A model generated the notes under the pieces. It was not told the origin of the DNA, did no database searches, and saw only the letters and a program-made list of their open reading frames with translations. This document shows positions 17,253 to 25,200 of a DNA stretch of 64,000 nt, in pieces. Source of the DNA: Jiangella mangrovi (lineage in GTDB: Bacteria; Actinomycetota; Actinomycetes; Jiangellales; Jiangellaceae); NCBI RefSeq assembly GCF_014204975.1, contig NZ_JACHMM010000001.1, positions 3,100,001 to 3,164,000 of the forward strand. Direction: 5' to 3'. Every line of letters starts with the position of its first letter. The stretch's first letter is position 1. The translations under genes and the position numbers were made by a program.

Positions 17253-20200
17253 GCGACCCCGGACTCGACGTCGAGCGTGCCGGGGCGGAACGACGTCATC
17301 CAGGTGCGCAGCAACTCGACCCGGGCGGCGTTCGCGTCGTTGCCGACCACCACGGGCTCCTCGTTGTACGCCATGGTGTCCGACCGGCGGCGCAGCTTGA
17401 CGTAGAGGCCGGACGCCTCGATGGCGTAGCGCTCCATGTCGTCCTGGAGGGCGCCGACGACGGTGATGTTGTGGTCGTTGCCGATGCGCTCGAACAGGGC
17501 GACGGCCTCGCGGCGGTGCTGCTTGCCGAGGTTGCGGCCGAGCTCGTCGAGGATCAGCAGCAGCGGCCGGTCGCCGCCGCGGGCCAGCGCTGCGGCGCAG
17601 ACCAGTTTGACCGCCTTCTCGTCCATCTGCGCGGTGTTGCTGCGCAGCGTGTACGCGGACATCCGCTGGCCCTCGGCGCGACGCCACTTGGGGCTGACGG
17701 TCCAGCGCCACGGCTTGTCCGGCTCCGACGGCGGCTCCGGCTCGGGATAGTCGAGGCCGGCGCCGTAGCCGCCGTACTCCTGGTCGAGCCGGTCGAACTC
17801 CGCCGCGACCTTCTTGAGCATCGCCTTGATGCCCGACGCCAGCGAGGTGCGGTGGGCTCGCGCGGTCTGCTCGGCCTCGCCGTGCCCGAGCCGGGCGGCG
17901 GAGAGGTCCGCGGTGCGCCGCGAGCGTTGCTCGGTGATCTGCTTCAGCTGGTGTTGATCGTGCTCCTCGGTGTCCTCGAGGTGCGTGTCGAGCGCCCGCA
18001 GCAGCGGCGCGACCAGCGTCACCCGGGTCTCGAGCGTCCCGCCGGTCCAGTTCTGCGTGACCAGCAGCTCGCGCAGCTCGGCGGTCAGCTCCTCGGGCGG
18101 CGTGCCGGGCGGGAAGCAGCGGACGGCGACCTCGTTGGTCAGCCGCGTGGCGTCGTCGTCCCAGGCGGCGGTGGTCCGCGTCTGCACCTCGTCCGGCAGC
18201 GAGACGAGGTGACGGCGGGCGGCGTCGGGGGAGTCGCCCCACGCCTTCTCGCGGTCGAGCAGGACGAGCCCGTCGCGCTCCTCGGTCAGCGCGAACCGCT
18301 CCGCCTCCCTCTCGCGCAGCGTCTGGGTGAGCCGCTTTCGGGTGTCGCGCAGGCTGGTCACCCGCTCCTCGCGGGAGTTGTGCACGCCCAGCTCGCGGGC
18401 GTAGGCGTCCTCGGCGGCGGCGAGGTCGGGGGCGAGCGCCTCGCGGCGGTCCTGCCGGTCGGTGTTCGCCTCGCGCAGTTCGCCGATCTCCTTCTGCATC
18501 GCGTCGGCGCGCTCGGCGGCGTCGGCGGCCTTGGCCCGGGCGTCGGCCCGCGCGAGCGCCGTCCGGGCCTGCTCGACCACCGCGGCGGCCGCCTCGAGCG
18601 CCGTCGTCGACTCGCGGTGTGCCTCCTCGGCGGCGGCGACGCGCGCGGGCTGACCCGTGATCGGCTCGGCGAACCCGCCGATGGCCAGCACTCCGGCCGC
18701 TTCATCGACGACGGGGTCGGCCCCGGCTCGCGCGGCGACGGCGTCGAGGAACGCCGTGAGGTCGGGCGCGCCCTTCTTCTCGTCGGCCAGCACCAGCAGC
18801 GAGCCGGGCAGCCCGGCCAGCGCCTTCGCCGCCTTCGCGGCGTCCTTGCGCCCGACGACGACGGCCTCGCGGTACGGGGCCAGCCGCGGCTCCCACACGT
18901 CGCGCTCGCCGGGGTCGACGGCGACGACGTCGACCAGCGCCGTGGCCTCGATCTTGGCCGCCCGCAGCCGTTCGACCTGCTCGGCCGCGACGTCGTCGCC
19001 GGACTCGGCGGCCGTGACCTTGCGGCGGGCCTCGGTGGCGGCGGCCCGGGCGAGGGCCTGCGCGGCGATGGCCTCCTCGAGCGCCGTCCGGGCGTCGTCC
19101 AGCTCGGCCGCCGCGACCGGCGGGGTGCGGCCGTCGGCGCCGCGGGCCTCGTCGGTGAGCGATCGGACAGCCGAGCTGAGTCTTTCAATGTGCTGGGCCG
19201 CGGCCAGCTGGGCGGCCTCGAGCTCGCGGTCGCGCGCGATCAGCTCGTTGCGGCTGCGCTGGGCCGCCTCGAACCGGCGGGCGGACTCGTCGTCGTCGGT
19301 CAGCGCGGCCAGCCGGTCCTCGGCCGCCTCGATCTCCTGCTTCAGTCCCGCCTCGGTCTCGTCCAGCTCGGCCAGCGCCTGGCGCAGCTCCGACGCCCGC
19401 TCGACGCCGTCGAGCAGATGCCGGGCGCAGCGCGAGCGCCAGGCCGAGCGCGCCTCGTCGAGCAGCTCGCGCGCCGCCAGCCGGCGGGCGATGCCGGCCT
19501 CGACGACGGCCATCTCGCTCTCCCACGAGGCGAGGTCGCGCTCGGCGTCGAGGACGTCGCTGCGGTGGCGGTGCTCGGCCGTGCGCAGGACCTGCTCGTG
19601 CTCGAGCTCGCGGTCGAGCCCGGTGAGCGTCGCGATGGCGTCGAAGATGCGGTGCGGCGGCAGGTCGTTCAGCGGCTGGGCCAGCAGGTTCGCCGCCTGG
19701 CTGGCGCGCACCGACGTCGACAGGAACGACACGCAGCGCGCGTTCTGCCCGAACAGCACCCGCGACAGCTGGCCGGCGTGGAAGTCGGTGCGGCCGTTGC
19801 TGCGCGGCAGCTCCTGCCACAGCTCGTCGACCCGCGCGGCCCGCTCGGACTCCGTCGCGCCGTAGGGGACATGCAGTCCGGCGGTCCAGCGCAGGTCGAG
19901 GTAGGGCGCCTTGCGGTTGACGCGCAGCCAGACGGTGATGACGTCGCTGGTCAGCTCCGTGAGCGAGGCCGTCCCGGGGGTCGCGAACACGCCGATGACG
20001 TAGCCGCGGTCGACGTTGGACCAGCGGCCCTCCTGGGCGGCCAGCTCGGCGGTGAACAGCAGCTCGGCCGCCCCCGCCGCCCCGCTGGCCAGCCGCCACT
20101 GCTCGTCGGCGTGCAGCAGGCTGAGCGCGGCGATGAACGACGACTTCCCGGCGCCGTTGGAGTCCTTGGGCCCCTGCCCGGCGACGGTGACCAGCCCCTG

Positions 20201-20299
20201 GCCGATCATCGGGACCGGGTGGGTGGACAGCCGGGAGATGTCGACGACCTGGACGCCGACGAGCACGCGCTCGCCGACGACGTCGAAGGCTGCGCTCAC
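17249..20299 (-). CDS. SMC-like chromosome segregation ATPase (MukB/MksB/JetC-like)
   Basis: A 1016-residue ATPase with SMC layout. The N-terminal head has a Walker A (GPKDSNGAGKSS, Lys52). Long coiled coils (about 230-455 and 555-680) flank a globular hinge-like part (about 455-550). The C-terminal head has a Walker B (PLLLILDEL, Asp918 and Glu919). I find no normal LSGG signature before Walker B; YTLRSNTAQMDEKAVKL takes its place. The size and order fit MukB/MksB/JetC-type proteins, which load on DNA with kleisin and Kite partners. GTG 20299 overlaps the previous stop (GTGA). The family assignment is by architecture, not by a clear match. Confidence 0.72.
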   Translation of the reverse strand: MSAAFDVVGERVLVGVQVVDISRLSTHPVPMIGQGLVTVAGQGPKDSNGAGKSSFIAALSLLHADEQWRLASGAAGAAELLFTAELAAQEGRWSNVDRGYVIGVFATPGTASLTELTSDVITVWLRVNRKAPYLDLRWTAGLHVPYGATESERAARVDELWQELPRSNGRTDFHAGQLSRVLFGQNARCVSFLSTSVRASQAANLLAQPLNDLPPHRIFDAIATLTGLDRELEHEQVLRTAEHRHRSDVLDAERDLASWESEMAVVEAGIARRLAARELLDEARSAWRSRCARHLLDGVERASELRQALAELDETEAGLKQEIEAAEDRLAALTDDDESARRFEAAQRSRNELIARDRELEAAQLAAAQHIERLSSAVRSLTDEARGADGRTPPVAAAELDDARTALEEAIAAQALARAAATEARRKVTAAESGDDVAAEQVERLRAAKIEATALVDVVAVDPGERDVWEPRLAPYREAVVVGRKDAAKAAKALAGLPGSLLVLADEKKGAPDLTAFLDAVAARAGADPVVDEAAGVLAIGGFAEPITGQPARVAAAEEAHRESTTALEAAAAVVEQARTALARADARAKAADAAERADAMQKEIGELREANTDRQDRREALAPDLAAAEDAYARELGVHNSREERVTSLRDTRKRLTQTLREREAERFALTEERDGLVLLDREKAWGDSPDAARRHLVSLPDEVQTRTTAAWDDDATRLTNEVAVRCFPPGTPPEELTAELRELLVTQNWTGGTLETRVTLVAPLLRALDTHLEDTEEHDQHQLKQITEQRSRRTADLSAARLGHGEAEQTARAHRTSLASGIKAMLKKVAAEFDRLDQEYGGYGAGLDYPEPEPPSEPDKPWRWTVSPKWRRAEGQRMSAYTLRSNTAQMDEKAVKLVCAAALARGGDRPLLLILDELGRNLGKQHRREAVALFERIGNDHNITVVGALQDDMERYAIEASGLYVKLRRRSDTMAYNEEPVVVGNDANAARVELLRTWMTSFRPGTLDVESGVA

Positions 20300-20976
20300 G
20301 TGTCGTCGTTCCTCTCCACGGTGGTACTCGGTGCGGGTGCCGGGCGGCGGGCGCGGATGGCCGCCGCCAGCGGGCTGTCCGGCGCGGCCGCCAGGATCAG
20401 CTCGTGCTCCAGCCGCTCGCGGGCCGGTTTGGTCAGCCGGTGCAGCGCCGGCCCGGGCAGGTAGGCAGGCCCGTCGGTCGTGGTGGTCCGGCCGCGCGCC
20501 GGGGCGATCTGCACCAGCCCGGCGGCGCGCAGCCGCTGCAGCGCCGGGCGGATCTCGCCGCGTGGCAGCTGCGTGTACCGGGTCAGCTCGTCGACCGAGG
20601 TCGGGTGGCCCGACGTCCACGAGTCGCCGCCGATGAGCCCCTGGCTGCGCGGAATGGCGACCGAGTGGACGAGCACCAGCACCAGCACCGCGCGGTCTAT
20701 GCGGGACTGGGCCGTGGCGCCCTCGGCGGCGAGCTGCGCGGCGACGTCATCGCGGAACCCGGACGTCCAGTGCGTGCTGCCGACGCGGACCAGCGTGCGG
20801 CCCATGCGATAGAGGAGTCGCTGCAGGTCGCGGCGGACGGTCGCGTCGCGCAGCGCCAGCAGGTGCGCCTCGGGGACCGGTTCGCGGCCGTGCTCGAGCG
20901 CGGCGAACGCGGCCATGACCTCGTCGCGGTGGCGCTCGTTGAGGTCGGCGAGGACAGTGTCGAAGAGAGTGCTCAT
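20296..20976 (-). CDS. Winged-helix protein, putative Kite subunit (second)
   Basis: A 226-residue protein. The first 110 residues are helical (LFDTVLADLNERHRDEVMAAF and RDLQRLLYRMGRTLVRVG). A winged-helix segment follows at about 135-180 (SVDELTRYTQLPRGEIRPAL then QRLRAAGLVQIAP). The position between the first small subunit and the SMC-like ATPase, with ATGA and GTGA overlaps on both sides, suggests a subunit of the same complex, as MukE/MksE (Kite) proteins are. The sequence does not show a clear MukE or JetB signature, so the role is inferred from context. It may bind DNA by itself. Confidence 0.5.
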   Translation of the reverse strand: MSTLFDTVLADLNERHRDEVMAAFAALEHGREPVPEAHLLALRDATVRRDLQRLLYRMGRTLVRVGSTHWTSGFRDDVAAQLAAEGATAQSRIDRAVLVLVLVHSVAIPRSQGLIGGDSWTSGHPTSVDELTRYTQLPRGEIRPALQRLRAAGLVQIAPARGRTTTTDGPAYLPGPALHRLTKPARERLEHELILAAAPDSPLAAAIRARRPAPAPSTTVERNDDT

Positions 20977-21521
20977 GCCGCGCCACCTGCCGGCGGGGCC
21001 GATGGCGGGGGCATCGAGCGCCAGAGCTCGCGCAGCGTGCTCAGCTCGGCGGCGCTCCACGACGCGACCCGCGGGCCGAGCCGCACGACGCGGGCGTCCT
21101 CGTCGAACAGCACCCAGCCGGCGCCCGCGAGGCGGCGGACCGCACCCATGGCGGCGGCGTGCAGTGCGCGCTCGTCGCGGTTGCCCGTGATGCCGCGGAA
21201 GACGCCGACGACCTGGTCGTACGGCGCGGCCACGGCCGGCCAGACCGGGCCGCTGGGCTCGGCCCAGCAGCAGCGCAGGCACGCGGCGAGCACGCGGGCG
21301 GTGTCGTTGGGCTGGTCGACGGCGACCCCGGCCAGGCCCAGCTCGTCGAGCACGTCGGGGCGGGCGTTGTCGGGCAGCTCCGGCAGCAGCCAGACGGCGC
21401 TCGCGTCGGGCTCGACCAGGCGGGTCATGCCGGCCGGGTAGGCGTCGGCGGGCCTGATGCGCTGGGGTCCGGCCGCGCGGTAGCGCGCCCACCAGAGGGT
21501 GGTGTCGTCGTCGCTGGTCAT
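20973..21521 (-). CDS. Small operon protein, putative Kite-like subunit (first)
   Basis: A 182-residue protein I do not recognise. Two helical, winged-helix-like parts can be made out: RVLAACLRCCWAE with VVGVFRGITGNRDERALHAA, and AMGAVRRLAGAGWVLFDEDARVV. The C-terminal helix ends in a Pro/Ala tail. It starts one base after the stop of the 401-residue gene and overlaps the next gene by four bases, so it is made in step with them. By analogy with mksF-mksE-mksB operons it sits where MksE would be. It has no enzyme motif, signal peptide or membrane segment. Confidence 0.45.
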   Translation of the reverse strand: MTSDDDTTLWWARYRAAGPQRIRPADAYPAGMTRLVEPDASAVWLLPELPDNARPDVLDELGLAGVAVDQPNDTARVLAACLRCCWAEPSGPVWPAVAAPYDQVVGVFRGITGNRDERALHAAAMGAVRRLAGAGWVLFDEDARVVRLGPRVASWSAAELSTLRELWRSMPPPSAPPAGGAA

Positions 21522-21522
21522 G

Positions 21523-22728
21523 TCAGGCGGTCCTGCGGAACGTTCCGTCGGAGGCCCACGCCGGGCTGCGCTCGGGGTCGACCCGGAACCCGTCGGACCA
21601 GGTCAGCTCGTACTCCAGGTCGGCATGGTGGTGGATGGCGGTGAGGTCGGCCAGCACCCGCCGCGCTGCGAGCCAGTCGCCGGCGCCGTCGAGCACAGCG
21701 GCGACCGGCACGCTGTCGCCGTCGTTCAGGAGTCGTTCCGCCGTCTCGCGCAAGGTCGTCGCGTCGTCGGCCGGGCGGACGTCGTCGGGCGGCGGCGCCG
21801 TCGCACCCTCGGGCCGGGGCGGCGGCTGCCGGACGGTGGTCGCGCTGCGGCCGCTCTCGACCGCCTCGGTGAGTAGGTTCGGCGAGAACCAGGGCGCCGG
21901 CGCGTCGAAGACGAAGGTGTCGAGGACGCCGGCGAGGTCGTCCTCGGAGGCCGAGCGGGCGAAGCTCAGCCAGGCCTCGACCGACAGCAGTCCCAGCGCC
22001 CGCGTCGTGCCGGCCTGTTCGATGAGCCGGCCGGCCGCCTTCTCGACGGCGTCACCGTAGGCGGCCAGGGCGATGCGCAGCGCGGTGCACTCGCGGTCGA
22101 GCTGCGGCCAGCGGGTCAGCACGACGGTGTGGACCTCTTCGGCCTGGCTGATCAGGCCCTTGTTGCCCCAGAGCAGCTGCGCGTGGTCGCCGAGCTGCTC
22201 GGCCGTGCTGCCGGCGGCGAGGATGGCCAGCTCGTTGCCGAGGTGCCGGAAGATCCTGGTCAGCCGGCTGATCGTGGTCTGCCCGGTCTCGGGCTCGGCG
22301 TCGGGCGCGGTGACGCTGACGTGCTCGAGTGTGAGCAGCTGGTGCAGCTCGGCCTGGCCGCCCTGCTCGGCCAGCCGGCGCAGGAACAGCAGCATGACGT
22401 ACGGCGCGAACGCGGCCCGGTGGAAGCGCTCGTTGGGGCGCTCGACGACCTTGCTGATGGCGCCGTAGTCGCGCAGGACCTCGAAGCGGCGGTGGATGAG
22501 CCCCGGGTCGATGGGCCGGCAGGCCGCGACCGCCTGGTCGACGGTGAGGCCGTCGCGCCCGGCGTCGGCGAACGCGTCGAGGATCGCCTCGTCGACGTCG
22601 AGCAGCTCGACGTCGCTGATCATGGCCCCGGACTCGCGGGCCAGGACGGCGAAGACCTGCCGGTAGAGCCGCTCGACGGCGGCATCGCCGGCCAGCTGGT
22701 CCAGCGTCAGCTCGGGCCCGGCGGTCAT
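21523..22728 (-). CDS. Putative kleisin-like first subunit of the SMC operon
   Basis: A 401-residue protein with an N-terminal winged-helix-like region (about 14-110; VERLYRQVFAVLARESGAMI and LIHRRFEVLRDYGAISKV). Long helices follow (about 150-275; TRIFRHLGNELAILAAGSTA, EEVHTVVLTRWPQLDRECTA), then a Pro-rich linker (about 300-325) and a C-terminal helical domain (330-401). This layout resembles MukF/MksF kleisins, and the gene holds the first place in the operon as mksF does. I could not match JetA (DUF3375). The gene starts 43 bases after the SDR stop. Kleisin identity is inferred from layout and context. Confidence 0.5.
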   Translation of the reverse strand: MTAGPELTLDQLAGDAAVERLYRQVFAVLARESGAMISDVELLDVDEAILDAFADAGRDGLTVDQAVAACRPIDPGLIHRRFEVLRDYGAISKVVERPNERFHRAAFAPYVMLLFLRRLAEQGGQAELHQLLTLEHVSVTAPDAEPETGQTTISRLTRIFRHLGNELAILAAGSTAEQLGDHAQLLWGNKGLISQAEEVHTVVLTRWPQLDRECTALRIALAAYGDAVEKAAGRLIEQAGTTRALGLLSVEAWLSFARSASEDDLAGVLDTFVFDAPAPWFSPNLLTEAVESGRSATTVRQPPPRPEGATAPPPDDVRPADDATTLRETAERLLNDGDSVPVAAVLDGAGDWLAARRVLADLTAIHHHADLEYELTWSDGFRVDPERSPAWASDGTFRRTA

Positions 22729-22771
22729 CGGGACAGCATGCCATCCGAGGTGGGCCCGCTGTCCAACGGAG

Positions 22772-23491
22772 TCAGAGGTGGTGACCGATCGGCCGAACGA
22801 CGATCTCGGTCACGTCGACGTGCGGGGGCTGGCCGAGGGCGTAGAGGACGGCCGCGGCGACGTCGTCGGGCTCGAGCTGGGGGTCGTTCGCGCGCGACGG
22901 CGGGATCGACCCGGTGTCGGTGAGGCCGGGCTGCAAGAGCGTGACGCGCACGCCGGTGCCGGCGCACTCGGCGTGGATCGCCTGCGCCAGCCCGGTGACC
23001 GCCCACTTGGTGGCCGAGTACAGGCTGCCGCTGCGGATGCCCCGGCCCGCGGTCGAGCCGGTGAGGACGAGGTGACCTCTCGTTCGGCGCAGCGCGGGGA
23101 GGGCCGCGCGGGCGGTCAGCGCCGGCCCGTAGACGTTGGTGAGGACGAGGTCGCGCCACTCCTCGGGCGGGGCGCCGCCGTCGCCGAAGAACGACGTCAG
23201 GACGCTGACGCCGGCGTTCGCGACGACGGCGTCGAGGCGTCCCCGCCGCTCCTCGATCTCGGCGACCAGGCCGCTCAGCGCCGTCCAGTCGGTGACGTCG
23301 ACGGTCCGGGCGAGGACGCCGTCGGCCCCGCCGTCGTCGCCGTCGTCGCCCAGTTCGGCGGCGAGTTGCTCGAGCGGGCCGGCTGTTCTGGCCGTGAGGA
23401 CGAGGCGGTAGCCGGCCGCCGCGGCCCGCCGGGCTACGGCCGCGCCGATGCCGCGCGAGGCGCCGGTGATGAGCAGGACGGGTCGCGTCAT
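22772..23491 (-). CDS. SDR family NAD(P)-dependent oxidoreductase
   Basis: A 239-residue classical short-chain dehydrogenase. The cofactor loop TGASRGIG, the NAG motif (VVANAGVS), catalytic Ser in LTGSTAG and YSATK (Tyr and Lys) are all present. The substrate is unknown. It is on the same strand as the SMC-like operon, 43 bases before its first gene, so it could be the promoter-proximal gene of that unit, but nothing in its sequence links it to DNA work. It is divergent from the ROK regulator. Confidence 0.88.
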   Translation of the reverse strand: MTRPVLLITGASRGIGAAVARRAAAAGYRLVLTARTAGPLEQLAAELGDDGDDGGADGVLARTVDVTDWTALSGLVAEIEERRGRLDAVVANAGVSVLTSFFGDGGAPPEEWRDLVLTNVYGPALTARAALPALRRTRGHLVLTGSTAGRGIRSGSLYSATKWAVTGLAQAIHAECAGTGVRVTLLQPGLTDTGSIPPSRANDPQLEPDDVAAAVLYALGQPPHVDVTEIVVRPIGHHL

Positions 23492-23548
23492 GCGGCGACC
23501 CTAGGGTGTTGTGTCGCGCGCCTCGCTTGCGCATGCGGTAATACTTTT

Positions 23549-23573
23549 CATCGGAAGGCGTCTTTCCGGATGG
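23549..23573. promoter_or_regulatory. Palindromic operator before the ROK gene
   Basis: CATCGGAAG (23549-23557) and CTTTCCGGATG (23562-23572, ending at the G of GGATG) form an imperfect inverted repeat with a 4-base centre. The core GGAAG-N4-CTTTCC resembles the operator at 28107-28127 before the ABC sugar operon. It lies just before the chosen GTG start of the ROK gene, fitting autorepression. Confidence 0.5.
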
Positions 23574-23584
23574 AGCGAGCAGAC

Positions 23585-24769
23585 GTGTCGCAACGACCTG
23601 GCACTCCGAGCCTGCTGCGGGCGATCAACGACCGCAGCGCGCTCGAGCTGCTGCTCGCCGCCGGGCCGCTGACACGGGTCGACCTCGGCCGCATGACCGG
23701 CCTCTCCAAGGTGACGGCGTCGCAGCTGCTCGCGCGGCTGCAGGAGCGCGACCTCGTCGAGGTGGTCGGCACGCGGTCGGCCGGGCGCGGGCCCAACGCC
23801 GAGCTGTACGCCGTCCGGCCCGGCTGCTCCTACTCCGTCGGTGTCGAGCTCAACCCCGACCTCGCGAAGGCGTCGGTGGCCGACGTCACCGGCGCGGTCA
23901 TCGGGTCGGCGACGGCGGACGTGTCGGCCGAGATGGGCGCAGGCGGGGCCGACGCGCGCCGGCTCATCCACGACATGGCGCTGGCCGCGGCGTCCGACGC
24001 CGGCATCGCGCTGGCCGACGTCGACGACCTCGTCATCGGCATGCCCGGCGTCGTCGAACCGTCCACCGGCGACATCCAGCTCTCCTTCGACCTGCCCGGC
24101 TGGCACCGCGGCCTGCGGGAACGACTGGCCGACGACCTCGGCTGCGCGGTCACCTTCGAGAACGACGTCAACCTCGCCGCCGTCGCCGAACGGGCCGAGG
24201 GCGCCGGCCGCGACGTCGACGACATGGTGCTGCTGTGGGTGGGGCGCGGCGTCGGTCTCGCGGTGGTGCTCAGCGGGCACCTGCACCGCGGCGCGACCGG
24301 GGCGGCCGGCGAGATCGGCTACCTGCCGGTGCGCGGCGTCCGCTCGCCGGCGACGGTCGAGCGGCCGGCGCAGGGCGCGTTCCAGGGCCTGGTCGGCGCC
24401 GGCGCGGTCGACGAGCTGGCGCGTGAGCACGGCGTGTCGGCCGACGGCGCGGCCGCGGCGGTGCGTGCGGCGCTGGCCGGCGGAGGTGCCGCGGCCGAGG
24501 CGTTCCTGCAGGTGTTCTCGCACCGGCTGGCGCTGGGCGTCGCGGCCGTCTGCACCGTCGTCGATCCCGCGCTGGTCGTGGTGGCCGGCTCGATCGGCGC
24601 GGCCGGCGGGGAACGGCTCTGCGAGATGGTCGGCGAGGACGTCCGGCGCATCGCCCCGGTCAATCCTCAGGTGGTTCCCACGACGGTGACGGACGCGCCG
24701 GTGCTGCGTGGTGCCGTGCTGACCGCGGTGGACCTGGCTCGCCAGACCCTCTTCACTTCGACGGAGTGA
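23585..24769 (+). CDS. ROK family transcriptional repressor
   Basis: A 394-residue regulator. The N-terminal winged helix (about 10-75; LLLAAGPLTRVDLGRMTGLS then KVTASQLLARLQERDL) precedes a ROK domain with a sugar-kinase-like fold (VIGMPGVVEPSTG; GAAGEIGYLP). The usual CXCGXXGC zinc loop after that segment is absent, replaced by RSPATVERPAQG, so it lacks the usual zinc site. GTG 23585 gives the typical SQRPGTP start and has GGAG nine bases before; ATG 23570 is an alternative but overlaps the operator. It is the likely regulator of the sugar operon at 28170-32787, now 3.4 kb away across an IS island. Confidence 0.85.
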   Translation: MSQRPGTPSLLRAINDRSALELLLAAGPLTRVDLGRMTGLSKVTASQLLARLQERDLVEVVGTRSAGRGPNAELYAVRPGCSYSVGVELNPDLAKASVADVTGAVIGSATADVSAEMGAGGADARRLIHDMALAAASDAGIALADVDDLVIGMPGVVEPSTGDIQLSFDLPGWHRGLRERLADDLGCAVTFENDVNLAAVAERAEGAGRDVDDMVLLWVGRGVGLAVVLSGHLHRGATGAAGEIGYLPVRGVRSPATVERPAQGAFQGLVGAGAVDELAREHGVSADGAAAAVRAALAGGGAAAEAFLQVFSHRLALGVAAVCTVVDPALVVVAGSIGAAGGERLCEMVGEDVRRIAPVNPQVVPTTVTDAPVLRGAVLTAVDLARQTLFTSTE

Positions 24770-24800
24770 GGTTCGCTGTGGTTCGTGGGGTGGGGTTGGG

Positions 24801-24955
24801 TTTCCCGTCCCCCTGCTGCCCAGTGTCTTAGCCCCGGCCGGTCGCCTCAAGCGGACCCTTGGGCGCTGCGCGCCGTTGGGGTCCGCTTGACCCGCCCGTC
24901 CGGGGCCAAGAACTCGGCAGCTATCAGGCGGACGGGGGGAGTCTGGCGACGGGTG
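24801..24955 (+). repeat. Structured repeat H1, left copy
   Basis: About 155 bases that fold on themselves: CTTAGCCCCGG (24827-24837) with CCGGGGCCAAG (24900-24910), and CAAGCGGACCC (24848-24858) with GGGTCCGCTTG (24879-24889). The same element lies inverted at 27855-27995. Stem bases differ between copies but pairing is kept (GCCCCGG/CCGGGGC here, GCCGCGG/CCGCGGC there). Confidence 0.8.
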
Positions 24956-24981
24956 GGTGGTCGCCGGACTGCTTGGTCTTG

Positions 24982-25069
24982 GGTCTGTGTGGCGTCTTGG
25001 GTTTGCGCCGCGTTTCTGGGCCCGATTCGGCCGGTTGGTGCGGCGCAGACCCAAGACGTGCGTCAGACC
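24982..25069 (+). repeat. Structured repeat H2, left copy
   Basis: Bases 24993-25011 (CGTCTTGGGTTTGCGCCGC) pair with 25040-25058 over 19 positions with one T-G mismatch; outer GGTCTG (24982-24987) pairs with CAGACC (25064-25069). The loop contains GATTCGGCCG. A related hairpin with a different stem but a similar ATTCGGCCG core lies inverted at 27712-27793. Confidence 0.75.
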
Positions 25070-25097
25070 CCCCAGGAGGGTGTGGGCGCGGTAGGTC

Positions 25098-25176
25098 GAC
25101 TTCACTACGCAGAGCCGACTTCACTATCGGAAGTCGTCTTCTGAGCTCGCGTTGGGGCGCGGAAGACGGTTCTGGC
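25098..25176 (+). repeat. Structured repeat H3, left copy
   Basis: GACTTCACTACGC then AGAGCCGACT at 25098-25120 returns inverted at 27679-27701 with 2 differences in 23. The following bases to 25176 (GTCTTCTG, spacer, GGAAGACGG) resemble the hairpin units of the cluster at 7460-7665. No gene is present in the whole stretch 24770-25200. Confidence 0.7.
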
Positions 25177-25200
25177 TAGACATCCCAGGGGCGTAACTTG

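Noticed and set aside
17471-20464. A 997-codon open frame antisense to the SMC-like gene
   Set aside because: It shows no motif, is low in complexity, and mirrors a gene with Walker A and B and coupled neighbours. Long antisense frames are expected at this G+C content.
17249-22728. Naming the operon Wadjet (JetABCD) outright
   Set aside because: No DUF3375, DUF4194 or JetD signature could be seen, and the ATPase lacks a visible LSGG motif. Only the general SMC-kleisin-Kite layout is supported.
22778-23569. N-terminal extension of the ROK repressor to 22778
   Set aside because: That stretch is antisense to the SDR gene, and the ROK family start (SQRPGTP) with a ribosome site lies at 23585.
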